From NCBI GenBank assembly GCA_910593695.2, contig OU343053.1, forward strand, positions 6,820,001 to 6,884,000: a DNA stretch of 64,000 nt. Direction: 5' to 3'. A program made the translations under genes and the position numbers. The notes beneath the pieces were generated by a model. The model was not told the origin of the DNA, did not search any database, and saw nothing but the letters and a program-made list of their open reading frames with translations. Every line of letters starts with the position of its first letter. The first letter of the stretch is position 1. This DNA comes from Ocypus olens (Eukaryota > Arthropoda > Insecta > Coleoptera > Staphylinidae). Of this stretch, positions 43,700-53,656 are shown one piece after another.

Positions 43700-44150
43700 A
43701 TGACAAATTATACTTCAAACTCTAATTATCTACCGTCAGTTTACTCAAAATCTAAAGATATTTTGAAAAAAGTATTATTTATAATTTGTTCAATTCGACA
43801 GTCTCTGTAATTATTATTAGTACAAATTTAAAATAACAGATTTCATAATTATAGACTAAAAATAACAAAAATTTCAATTATTTTTTTTTTAAACAATTCT
43901 TTCGTTAACAATATTTTTAAAGATGTTCAACTTTTTGTTGCTTTTAATATTTATTTAAAAGTTTTTGTAAGACAGATATCTGTCATATTTAAAAAAATTA
44001 TTGGACAAACAAAAGCGGTTAAGGTTTAAGTTAACATTCACTTCCTGTGTATGAAATTTTATCAAAAACTTCTCAGTTGTTTGAATTATCAAATAAAACT
44101 CATATTCAAAGTTTCATGTTAATTGCTGTATTCGTTTTTAAGATAAAAAT
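43700..44150 (+). repeat. RF1 internal fragment
   Basis: Follows RF1 from 'gacaaattatacttcaaactc' to 'gtttttaagata', where the reference copy enters its microsatellite. Ends and hairpin are absent. Confidence 0.7.
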
Positions 44151-44194
44151 GAACATAAGCCTTGTTACACAAATTGTTAATCAATCGATGAACT

Positions 44195-44330
44195 GAAAAG
44201 CTTTTGATAAAATTTCGTAAAATAAAATATTACAATATTACAAAACATTTAAACAAATCCTGAAGATAACAAGAAAATTAACATTTATTGTTTAAAAATA
44301 TATTTTTTTTTATTCAGTTACATAAGCTCA
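44195..44330 (-). repeat. RF1 internal fragment, inverted
   Basis: 'gaactgaaaagcttttgataaaattt', then 'caaaacatttaaacaaatcctgaagataacaag', matches RF1 in reverse. Confidence 0.6.
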
Positions 44331-44439
44331 AATTCTTGCAAAAATTTCATTGTAACTATGTTGATTTTTAATAAATGTCTACCCAGGAATCGCGATAAAA
44401 TTTTGACTATTTTGTTGAATCTGACAGATAGGTAATTAT

Positions 44440-44616
44440 TTTAGAGTTGACTCTTGAAGTGACTCATGAATCTTTTGAAAAAGTTAAAAAGTAACATTTT
44501 AATGTACTTCGTACTTCTCAAATTTCATGACTCAAGTCACAAGAGTCGCTTGACTTTCGACTCATTTCTAAAAGTCGACTCATTTAATCGTCTCATTCAT
44601 GAGTTACCCACCTCTA
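44440..44616 (-). mobile_element. hAT-like terminus with GACTCA repeats
   Basis: On the minus strand the sequence starts TAGAGGTGGGTAACTCATGA at 44616 and carries many GAGTCA/GACTCA copies. It is the same terminus family as at 47353. The partner end and coding part are not found, and the TAGAG-TGGG start is typical of hAT. Confidence 0.55.
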
Positions 44617-45995
44617 TTTCGAACAAAATTTGTTAAGATTTTGATGGCTTCATGATAATATAATCGATTGATCAATTAATCAAGTACTCAAATAATCGAT
44701 TACTCAAATAATGGACTATTCAAATAATAGATTCATCGACTAATAAAAAAATATATTATTTAAATAAATGAATGATTGTTTGCACAGCCCTAGAAGAGTA
44801 TCAAATTGATAGTCTGACTCACTGAAAGTTCTTAAATCATTAAATAGATAAATAAATGTATAAAAATATTACTGTTGATAACAGTTACCTTCTGTATTAA
44901 ACAAACTGCTAATCTCCCCTCTTATAAATTGGATTAAAATAAATAGACAAATAGAGAACCGAGTATTCAAAACATGATAGCATTACTTGAAATTTTTAAA
45001 TTTTCATAAACAACCTAATTAAATATATACAATTACATGCTACGCATATTACATTAGTTGCTTTAACGTCAGAATTTACCTTTATAGTTAAAAGAAAAGA
45101 TTTTTTATCACCTCTATAATCCGCTGCATGAAAGTTTTAATTCTGTATTTTATAACAGTAAGCATTTTATTACTGTATGTTTATGTTCGCACTGATGAAA
45201 ATTTAATGCATAACTTCAGCGCTATTCCTGGATTAAATTAAAAATATAATTATGGTTAAATCTCTGTGTTATATGCAGGCCGCGTTCGACACAACTGCAG
45301 TCGCCGTAATTTATTCAGTAATAAACCGTTTATGAAAGCGCAGCGGTCGCTTTTGTTTCATGAAATATCTGCCATGAAGATATTTTAATAACACCAAAAT
45401 CACTGTGGAATGTGGGCTAGAAAGCAAGGGGATTACTGTGCTAGTGTAATGAAATGAACATAAAAGCAATAGTGGCTTTAATATTTGTTGGAATTAAATT
45501 AACTAACTGAAATTTTACAACTTTTTTTTACAATGAGCAAGTTTAAAACAATAATAAAAAAAATCGAATAGTCGAACTACGATTTTCCAGAATTTATGTT
45601 TAACTGATGTGTTATTCCATTGAATTCGGCGATTCCTGTACTCTTTATTTAAATATTAATTGTATTTATTTTACGAAATTTATATTTTAACTTCTTTTAA
45701 TGTAACTGTACTTGTGTTTAAAATATTAATTTAATGCTCACATCCACCTCAATGTTATATTTATGTCTATTATGTTGTTATATGGTGGCGAAAGTGAAAA
45801 TGAATTTAAAAAAATCTGAGTTCGTATCATGGGTGACCTATTGGTTGCTAGTTTTTTGATAAAATTTAAATTCAATTTAAACAAAAAACAAATTTGAATT
45901 AAACCTAAATCAGAAACTAACAACCAAAGGTTCAATTATGATGCATCTATAAACTCAGAATTTAGAGACGATTTAAATTATATAAAAATATACAA
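44617..45995. other. AT-rich DNA, no gene seen
   Basis: No tandem structure and no convincing frame. A GC-richer patch at 45270-45420 ('gccgcgttcgacacaactgcagtcgccg') does not translate convincingly. Confidence 0.45.
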
Positions 45996-45996
45996 G

Positions 45997-46172
45997 GTGT
46001 TTAAATAGAAAATTTAAGTTAATTTCCTTTTAAACAGGAAGTGGAATTTTCATTAAACTTCCACATGTTGACATATTAAAATTAAAAACACCATACTAAA
46101 TTTCATAAAGATATATGTAAAAATGCAAATGATATTTGGGGTCTACGAGAATTGAGTTACACCCGGTATATT
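45997..46172. mobile_element. small MITE-like element, about 170 bp
   Basis: TATACAAGGTGTTTAAAT on the left and GAGTTACACCCGGTATA on the right form degenerate inverted ends of the CAGGGTGT type, flanked by TA. No coding content. Confidence 0.45.
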
Positions 46173-46174
46173 CA

Positions 46175-47350
46175 GGACTTATTTTAGCACATTTTTTCGG
46201 GACTTCGTCAGGCCTTTTCCAAGACCTTTTTTAAAAACTATTTTTTAGAACTTTTTTCAACTCTCTTTGGGATTTTTTTTCAGGACAATCTTTTCTAGAA
46301 TTTTTTCGGACCTCTATGGCATTTCTTGTGAGACGTTTTTAGAATTTCTTTAATTACATTTTTTTATGATTTTTTAATTACAATTTTACAGGACTTTTTT
46401 AAGACTTTATATTCAGGACTTTTTTTTACAAGACTTCTTTCATTAGTACATTCTTAAAGTCTCTTTGAGGGCATTGTTTCCGGGTTATTTTTCAAGATTT
46501 TTTTAAGATTTATTAAAAGTATTTTCAAAATTTTATTTCATGACTATTTTCAAAACTTTTTTCAGGTTCTGTTTCAGGACAACTTTCAAGACTTCTTAGG
46601 ACTGTTTAATGATTTTTTCTCAGAACTTTTTCAGGTTATTTTTTTGAGACTTTATTTTGAGAACTCTTCTTTTAGCAGATTTTTTTTTGTCAGAACATTT
46701 TTTCAAGAATTTTCTTTCGGGGCACTTTTTCTGAATTTTTTTTTGAGGCCTTTTTTAAGTAATTTTTTTTTTCGGAACCATTTTAAGAAATTTAGTACTT
46801 TTTCTTAGGATATTTTTGTCAGGAATTTTTCTGGACTATTTTTTTGAATTTTATTCAGGACTCGTTTTTAGGACTTCTTGCTTCATGACTATTTTCAAAA
46901 CTTTTTTTTTTGAAATATTTTTCAGCACTTTTTTAAGATTCTTTTTCAGAATTTTTTATCAGGGCTTTATTTTCAAAACTTTTTTCAGGATTCTTTTTAG
47001 CACTTTTTCAAGATTCTTTTTCAGCACTATTCTTCAAGACTTTTTTATAGGACTTTTTGTTTAGAAGCGTTTATTTGGGACTTGTTTTCATGATTTCCAT
47101 GATTTTTTACCTGTTGTACTTTCTTTTAGGACTATTTTTTCAGACCATTTTTCAGAATATTTATTTGCTTTTTTCAGTTCTTTCCAAAGGCCTTTTTTCA
47201 GGTCTGGTCAAAGGCCGTTTTTTCAGGAGGTTTTTTTTTTCTTCTTGGGTTTCAGCACAATTTTTTTTTTGAACTTATAGGACTTTAGACTTTATCAGGT
47301 TTGTTTTAAGGATTTCCTTTCTCGACTTTTTCAGGACATGTTTTATCAGG
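46175..47350. repeat. pyrimidine-rich short-period array
   Basis: Dozens of irregular 12-25-bp units built from 'ttttttcaggacttttttcaaga'. Strand asymmetry is strong: the plus strand is very T-rich. Phe-rich frames at 46816-47272 are products of the repeat. Confidence 0.75.
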
Positions 47351-47352
47351 AC

Positions 47353-47490
47353 TAGAGATGGTAACTCATGAGTGAATCGACTGAAAGAGTTGACTCTTAG
47401 AAATGAGTAGAGGAGTCAAGTGACTCATTGTGAGTTATGAAGTTTTGTAAGTGAGGACTTTTTTATCATTATATTATGAAATATGCTTCG
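47353..47490 (+). mobile_element. hAT-like terminus with GACTCA repeats
   Basis: Starts TAGAGATGGTAACTCATGAG and carries GAGTTGACTC, GAGTCAAGTGACTC. It matches the end at 44616 in the opposite orientation. The internal part and partner end are missing. Confidence 0.55.
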
Positions 47491-47599
47491 AACAAAACGT
47501 GAAATTGTCGGAAAGTACAAAAATTTCCGAGTCTTGTAAAAAATTTCAAAACAGTTGCTTGACTTGGCATTCTCTACTATCATTATTAATGTAAATCTG

Positions 47600-47742
47600 A
47601 TATTACTATCACCGTTTCCTTATTATAAATCAAAAATTCATAGAAAATATATTTTAAGAAAAATATTTTTAAACAAAAAATGTTAATTTCTTTGTTGTCT
47701 TCAAGATTTGTTGAAATGTTTCTGCGATATAGAAAAACAAAA
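47600..47742 (+). repeat. RF1 internal fragment beside the telomere-like array
   Basis: 'ttccttattataaatcaaaaattcatagaaaatatattttaag' and 'ttaatttctttgttgtcttcaagatttgttgaaatgttt' follow RF1. It abuts the pentamer array directly. Confidence 0.6.
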
Positions 47743-47745
47743 AAA

Positions 47746-48297
47746 GGTTAGGTGAGGTTGGGTTGGGTTGGGTTAGGTTAGGTCAGGTTAGGTTGGGTTA
47801 GGTTAGGTTAGGTTAGGTTGGGTTAGGTTGGGTTAGGTTGGGTTGGGTTGGGTTGGGTTGGGTTGGGTTGGGTTAGGTTGGGTTAGGTTAGGTTAGGTTA
47901 GGTTAGGTTGGGTTGGGTTAGGTTGGGTTAGGTTGGGTTAGGTTGGGTTAGGTTGGGTTAGGTTGGGTTAGGTTGGGTTATGTTAGGTTAGGTTGGGTTA
48001 GGTTAGGTTGGGTTAGGTTGGGTTAGGTTATGTTGGGTTAGGTTAGGTTAGGTTAGGTTGGGTTAGGTTGGGTTGGGTTGGGTTGGGTTGGGTTGGGTTG
48101 GGTTGGGTTGGGTTGGGTTGGGTTGGGTTGGGTTGGGTTGGGTTGGGTTGGGTTGGGTTGGGTTAGGTTAGGTTAGGTTAGGTTAGGTTAGGTTGGGTTA
48201 GGTTGGGTTTGGTTAGGTTAGGTTAGGTTGGGTTAGGTTAGGTTGGGTTGGGTTGGGTTAGGTTGGGTTAGGTTGGATTGGGCTGGGTTAGGTCAGG
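47746..48297. repeat. TTAGG/TTGGG telomere-like array
   Basis: About 110 pentamers with almost no break. TTAGG is the canonical insect telomere repeat. Here TTAGG and TTGGG are mixed in patterned blocks: alternating TTAGG-TTGGG near 47925-47990, a pure TTGGG run near 48063-48165, TTAGG runs elsewhere, and single TCAGG units near both ends. Ordinary repeat-rich DNA lies on both sides, so it is interstitial. Confidence 0.9.
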
Positions 48298-48608
48298 ACC
48301 TTCAGTTTTTGTCTGAAACATGTTTCACTAAAATCAATATTTTCGAAGATACAGTGAAAAAACTGGTAAAACTTTTTTGTTAATAACTTCTTAACAGACG
48401 AGCGCCGATTTTTCTGAAAGATAGGTTGTTTGTCTTGTAAAAACGCGTCGATTGAGCCTATTTAGAAGGTTATTAGAAGAAGGTGCTCCCCATAGGTAAA
48501 TAATTACCTAAACTTGTTAAGTACATTCAAAATTAATGCGTCATTCCTTAATTTATTCTTCAATTGCTCTCCGCCTATTATAAAATTTTATTAATTAAAA
48601 TAGTTATT
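48298..48608. other. unique DNA, no gene seen
   Basis: Ordinary sequence between the pentamer array and hairpin H1. I see no frame. Confidence 0.5.
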
Positions 48609-48693
48609 TAAGCAACAAGGAACGTAAGGACGTATTAGCCGAGGCTCGTCGCCTGCCGAAAATGTTAATTGTCATTACGTTCCGTGTTGCTTA
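48609..48693. repeat. hairpin H1, upstream of the 179-aa frame
   Basis: Arms TAAGCAACAAGGAACGTAA (48609-48627) and TTACGTTCCGTGTTGCTTA (48675-48693) pair at 18 of 19 positions. The GC-rich loop has GCCGAGGCTCGTCGCCTGCC. Confidence 0.85.
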
Positions 48694-48793
48694 TTAATAT
48701 TTTTCCGCTACCGGAATTATAATACTTAAAAAAGATCAGAAAATATTTTAAAATACGGCTTGTAACATTTAAGATTCAAATGTTTATAGTCCT

Positions 48794-49333
48794 ATGGCAA
48801 CCCAGCAGCCGAGAAAACAATTTCGAATTTTGTTTGTTTGTGTCAATCCAAACTTTCTGCGGGCATGGATATTAACGAAGCTGCGAATATTCCGTGTTAG
48901 AACCTGTAACCGACAAAATCAAAAAAGGTATGTGTCCTCTTACGACTCTTTTAAGCAGTGGTTATGTAAAAAGGATGCCGATGCTGTAGTTATAGACGAA
49001 TATGTGTTGCTCGCCTATATGTTGGAGCGTTACGTTTCTGTTTATTATTTTCCTAGGTCCGTAAGTAAAATATTAAGTTTCGTCGTCAAGGGCAACAAAC
49101 AACACGAATGTTATCAGCCATTTACAGTACCTGTAACTATGGATGCAATGCTTATTTACGTTGTCGGTAGCGGAAAAAATATTTTACGTAAATCAAGTAT
49201 ATTTAAATTGAATTATAGAAGTATTCTAAAAAAAATTATTGTTGTAAGAGATATTTTTACCGCAATAAAATGTTCGAAGAGCAGCTGGCGTAATAAAATC
49301 TATCGAGAATACTGGAATGGAATGCAGCGATAG
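48794..49333 (+). CDS. orphan 179-aa protein frame
   Basis: The longest non-repeat open frame here other than LINE fragments. 179 uninterrupted codons are unlikely by chance in such AT-rich DNA. It starts MATQQPRKQFRILFVCVNPN. A hydrophobic-basic N-terminal third is followed by KKDADAVVIDEYVLLAYMLE and VSVYYFPRSVSKILSFVV, an alternation of strand and helix that recalls a periplasmic-binding or ionotropic-receptor fold only weakly. The C-terminus is basic (SSWRNKIYREYWNGMQR). No signal peptide or clear membrane segment. Hairpins lie 100 bp upstream (H1) and 196 bp downstream (H2). It may be a single-exon gene or a transposon cargo. Function unknown. Confidence 0.4.
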   Translation: MATQQPRKQFRILFVCVNPNFLRAWILTKLRIFRVRTCNRQNQKRYVSSYDSFKQWLCKKDADAVVIDEYVLLAYMLERYVSVYYFPRSVSKILSFVVKGNKQHECYQPFTVPVTMDAMLIYVVGSGKNILRKSSIFKLNYRSILKKIIVVRDIFTAIKCSKSSWRNKIYREYWNGMQR

Positions 49334-49528
49334 TTATGAAATTAATTGCATGCCGTAATCTATAAGCCTCTGCCAAAGATAACTGGCATGGGGTTTGTTA
49401 ATTCCAATCGGTGCTTTGTGAATGCCTAATGAAATATTATTTCGAGAAATGTTTAATTCACATTTATTTTTTGCATTCCATTATTTCTAATAATTAGTTA
49501 TAAGCGCATTAGTTTATAACAGTAATTT

Positions 49529-49626
49529 ACGTAACAAGTTCCGAAAGTGATATTTTACGGGATGAGTGGGAAGTTTCCCGAAGAATCCTGCGAGTCACAT
49601 AAAATCACTTTTGGAACGTGTTACGT
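49529..49626. repeat. hairpin H2, downstream of the 179-aa frame
   Basis: Arms ACGTAACAAGTTCCGAAAGT (49529 on) and ACTTTTGGAACGTGTTACGT (ending 49626) pair with few mismatches for about 31 bp. The loop contains GATGAGTGGGAAGTTTCCC and CCTGCGAGTC, resembling the loop of hairpin H3 at 29794. Confidence 0.8.
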
Positions 49627-49828
49627 ACAATATTTTTTCTGCAGCCGTTTTCTATGTTAAAAAAGCAAAAACGCACACGAATGTTATATGACAAGCGCGG
49701 TCATAATTAAATACGAAGTGGATCAAGGCCGACTACATATATACGCAAAATCGTCCTGAAAGTATAGAAATCGTTCCAAAGTGAAATAAAATCGTACCGA
49801 AAATAACAACTTTCGGTACGATTTATGT

Positions 49829-50741
49829 AAAGTGGTATCGTATGTCCATTAAAAAAAAAAACCTCAAGTGTGCCATGACTTTTTTGTTTTAAAAATTTCA
49901 GTTAACATTAAATGAAAATTAAAGAAACGCTGAAAATCTAAAATGTTTTACTATAGAGGCACATTATCTATTGTCTTTTTCATCCGTTGAACCAAATTAG
50001 TTAAAGGCCCAACTACGTGTGACGTGGTCCCTTCCGTAAGATATTTTAGTTGACGTTTAAGTGGCGTTTAAGTGACGCCATCTGGAGAAAATAGTTCTCG
50101 CAGAGAGTATATTTAGAAACTCGATTTCATCAGATGATTTTTCAGAGCATTTGGTATTTCAAGTTTATTGTCTTACCGTTGTCCCGCTTTATTCTTTACG
50201 CAATGAACAGCCTTAAGCACATAAAATATGTTCATTAAAAAAAAATCTCAAGTGTGCCATGATTTTTTATTTAAAAAAATTTAAGTTGGTAACACATATT
50301 GAGGTTATGTTACTTGCGGCATGTTCCTACCGATAAATTAATTTGCTGTGATAAGCGGTGCAGAGAAGTTGTAGGTTCAGCTTTCAAAATTCCTTGGGCT
50401 GTGTTAATAGCATCCTGAGTACGTTTGACTGGTTTACGGAGACATAACAGATCATGATACGGTCTTTTCAAATTCATCTTAAATAATGGGAACATTAGGA
50501 AATTCGTCCTGAAACTTAGCCAAAGGTGCGTCGAATGAATACTCCCAATTTTCATTCACTTTAGTCCCATTTTGGAAATAACTTTCAACTAAAAACATTG
50601 TGACCACGGAATAACTGTGACTTTTAGAATGATCTGATGTTTTGTATGTCAATTTTTAACATGGTGCCAACTTAAATTTTTAAAAATAAAAAATCATGGC
50701 ACACTTGAGGTTTTTTTTTTAATGAACATACGATACTTTTC
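49829..50741 (-). mobile_element. mariner-like element with duplicated left end
   Basis: Ends share 'gtatcgtatgt(c/t)catt', a run of A, then CCTCAAGTGTGCCATGA. They lie at 49829-49905, again at 50227-50290, and inverted at 50665-50741. Inverted similarity extends over 70 bp between the inner left end and the right end. The left terminus therefore occurs twice, by local duplication or insertion of one copy into another. The transposase fragment inside is listed separately. Confidence 0.65.
50310..50555 (-). pseudogene. mariner-like transposase, HTH fragment
   Basis: The minus-strand reading ends RKPVKRTQDAINTAQGILKA, PTTSLHRLSQQINLSVGTCRK. 'R..d.i......P..SlrrLSqq..lS.gt..k' is the second helix-turn-helix of mariner-type transposases of this group. 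The sequence before it has no match I can see, and there is no catalytic core. Confidence 0.65.
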
Positions 50742-50744
50742 ACA

Positions 50745-51065
50745 TTTTCTATCACTAAATACAGAAACGTATTGTGATCGTAAAAATTATTTTAACGGAA
50801 ATATCCATTTTGAGACCCAGAGGCGATTTCAACCATTTTTGGAAAAAAAATCCCTGTGTGTGTCTTTTGTGCGCGTTGTATCTCAAAAACGAATCCATCA
50901 ATTGAAATTAAACTTGAATATAAACCTTTTTGACAATCCGAATAACTGAACAGGTTTTGGTATTATTTCATACAACTGAAGTGATTTTTGTTTAAATTTC
51001 ATAAAATCATTGTTTTTTTCCAGAAAAAAAAATGTTTTTTTTTTCATTTTTGATCTATAATTATG
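50745..51065 (-). repeat. RF1, right half, inverted
   Basis: 'gtattgtgatcgtaaaaa', 'aaatccctgtgtgtgtc', 'gcgcgttgtatctcaaaaacg' and 'tgaacaggttttggtattatttcatacaactgaagtg' follow the right half of RF1 in reverse. It directly adjoins the mariner-like element. Confidence 0.7.
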
Positions 51066-51590
51066 AAGGTATATTTTTTTCGGATAAAGAAATATTCGAA
51101 ACGCGTGTATGATTGAAATTCAGTTTCCTATTAAACTTTTTTCCATTTAAATGAAAATCGACCGTGTCTTTTTTTCTATCAGCCCCTTTCGACGTATGCA
51201 TTAAATTGATGCTGATGTCACATAAGGGTCTTTAGGAAATCCACTCGAATTACCTACGAAAGTAACCAGGCAAGATTGCATTGAAAGCTGTCTGGTGTTA
51301 CTCTAAGCATATCTTGAAAAATACGCGACTTGAGGGGATTTCAAAGTGCTTCATTGGCTACACCGGCTCTATTGAATAAATCGGTCTAATAATAATACAT
51401 CTATACAAAATCTGTTTTTACTGAATAATCGATTGCAAATTCCGCACTAAATAATATAAATAATACCAATAATTTAGGCTTTAAAGATTGTTGAAATAGG
51501 TACTTGGTTGGTTTCACAATTTTTTACCATTTATTCCGACTAGTTTCGATTTTTACATCATTATCTATGAATCGTAGATTGGGAAAAAAT
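51066..51590. other. unique DNA, no gene seen
   Basis: Ordinary AT-rich sequence. No frame or repeat that I can place. Confidence 0.45.
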
Positions 51591-51695
51591 CTTAAGATTG
51601 TAGAAATTTTTTTAAGCATTCATATGACTTAAAAAAATATTAAAGCAATTGCCATCGACTTGGAAGTTTTCAAATTTGTTCAAAACACAGAACGT
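51591..51695 (-). repeat. isolated inverted monomer of the 175-bp satellite
   Basis: Read on the minus strand: 'aaatttgaaaacttccaagtcgatggcaattgcttt', 'atgaatgcttaaaaaaatttctacaatctt'. This is most of one unit of the array at 56841-58700, 5 kb away and inverted, lying just before the MITE at 51764. Confidence 0.8.
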
Positions 51696-51763
51696 GTTAA
51701 AACACGCTTTTGGGCAAAATAATTTCACGAGCCGCCATTGGTCCATAAATCGTAACCGCTATA

Positions 51764-52277
51764 CAGGGTGTATTTGAAATAACGAACAGGCTCGTAACCA
51801 CAAAGAGATTATATTATTTTTAAACAATTATTTTGTTTATAACTGTAACAAAAAGCCCGCAATTAATTATTAAAGTTAATGAGTGAAAATGCGCAACAGG
51901 TTTGGGGGAAGTGGTAATGTGACCTAATTTTTAAACGGCATTGGCTTTAGATATCGAATTATAACAAGCGCGTAGGAAATATATGAGTGCTCTTTAAGCG
52001 TCAATGAACTTGAGGACTGTTTATCTTTTACAAAAAAAAAAACGTTGCGATAACACTTCCAATTTCGGAGGCAAGAAATCGTATCTCGCATGTTAAATAA
52101 ACAAACACACATTCCATGCAGACTTAATTAAATGAGAAAAGCATCGGTTCTCAAAATGTTTAAAAAACCTCGAAAAATTCAAAAAAAATTTTTAGAATAA
52201 ATTTTGACGGAAATGGATTCACAAATATTTTGTGTATGTGCCCCTAAATGCCTGTTCGTTATTTCAAATACACCCTG
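51764..52277. mobile_element. 514-bp MITE with 28-bp perfect ends and TA duplication
   Basis: CAGGGTGTATTTGAAATAAC starts the left end, and the right end is its exact reverse complement over 28 bp (to GAACAGGC). TA flanks both sides (51762-51763 and 52278-52279). The inside is unique, with no transposase. Ends, length and TA target fit a Tc1/mariner-type MITE. Perfect ends suggest recent movement. Confidence 0.9.
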
Positions 52278-52279
52278 TA

Positions 52280-53022
52280 TACATTACTATATTTTTCTAG
52301 TAGTAACTGAATTCGTATCAGATTATCGACCAAATTTATTCGTTTTAAATATTACATGTTCACTTAACCAAAAAGAATGCAATGCATTGTTCAACGTATA
52401 TATGCACCCATTATGTTTTCACGAATTACTATATTTGTTTTATATTGTGGTCTGGGAATAATTACATTTTTCCTGGATAATTACAATTTCGGCAGCTGCG
52501 ATGGAAATTTTTAATATCGAACAGAAAGCGGTGAAAGAGAATCGAGTTTTAATTAAATCAGTCGCGCCGCGATATGCAAACAGACAGAAATGAGTTTTTT
52601 TTTTTTGCTTGCGAAGACTGACAGTTATGCATTATTTAATTTATTTTTCCGTGCATAAAATGATACTCACTCAGTCCAAATATATGGTAGGGTAATAATT
52701 CTATTCGCATAAAAAAAAATTCAATTGGCTTTTCAGGGATTCTTGTAAACACACTCAAGTAGCTGGAAACCGCCCTTCGCGGTGAAGTTGATATGTGGAA
52801 TCGTATAAAAAAATTCCACCTTCAGTTCATTCCATAGAAATCTGCAATGTCAGGATAACTTTATCAAGCGTATTGCTGTCTTAATCGTTAAAGGACTTCT
52901 GAATACATAGGATCAGTTCTTGAATTAAACAGAGTTGGTAGAATACAAATATAAAAAAAACATTGACGTACATTTGCAAATGATGGCTGAGGTATGAATA
53001 AAATTGATTTAATTTGATTTGA
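52280..53022. other. unique DNA, no gene seen
   Basis: The frame at 52204-52461 begins inside the MITE and is not credible. No other features. Confidence 0.45.
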
Positions 53023-53030
53023 ATGCTGTA

Positions 53031-53164
53031 TTACAGTACTAACGCGGAGGGTCCTAGGTTCGAATCCCGGCGAGGTCATGGGTGTTTGTGGATGTCTATT
53101 TCATTTAATATGAACAATACATTACCGATGTGACTGAAGGGTACCTGCCAAAGTAAAAAAAAAA
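53031..53164 (+). mobile_element. tRNA-derived SINE, 5'-truncated
   Basis: Contains a pol III B box, GGTTCGAATCC at 53057-53067, in a recognisable tRNA 3' half (T-arm then 'cggcgaggtca'), followed by a non-tRNA body and an A-rich tail. ATGCTGTA at 53023-53030 and 53165-53172 forms the target duplication. There is no A box, acceptor or anticodon half, so it is not a working tRNA gene. Confidence 0.75.
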
Positions 53165-53174
53165 ATGCTGTAAT

Positions 53175-53648
53175 AATCCAAATCTTATACTGCTCTTATA
53201 ATTTCGTTTGCTCTGTTATGTTAGGTAATGCATAAAATGTACTTTTAATATCTGCTCATACTTTTTTACTTGTAAGATATTCGTAAATTGATACAAGCTC
53301 CAATAAAAATAGTCCAATTTAACTTAAAACAAAAAAACAGTGCTCGGATGATTTATTTTTTGCGTCATCTTTCTTCCCAATAAAAAAAAGAAGTGGTTTC
53401 GAGAAAAACTTGATTCAAGTTTTTGCAATATGTACGTAAATCTTTCGGATTATATCATTACTTCAATTTACTCTTGCCGCTTCTAATAAAGAGGGCGGCA
53501 AAGTCAATTTTGCATACAGGCGCTCACGTGCCTTTTTTTAATGATTGAATTGGTAATCGCATATTATTTCCTTGCATTAAAATAACGAGCAGATCATATT
53601 AACTTTACTAGATTTTATCGGGAAACTATTATCCACACCAATAGATTA
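53175..53648. other. unique DNA, no gene seen
   Basis: Ordinary AT-rich DNA between the SINE and the hAT copy. Confidence 0.5.
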
Positions 53649-53656
53649 GTGATGGT

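Noticed and set aside
45190..45215. Second hammerhead start (CTGATGA)
   Set aside because: The CTGATGA here and at 59031 is not followed by a stem and GAAA; chance occurrences.
46816..47272. Two Phe-rich frames resembling membrane proteins
   Set aside because: Both are generated by the pyrimidine-rich array; the same phrases recur with the repeat.
53031..53075. A tRNA gene
   Set aside because: Only the T-arm and B box are present; the A box, anticodon arm and 5' acceptor are missing, and flanking duplications with an A-rich tail show a SINE.
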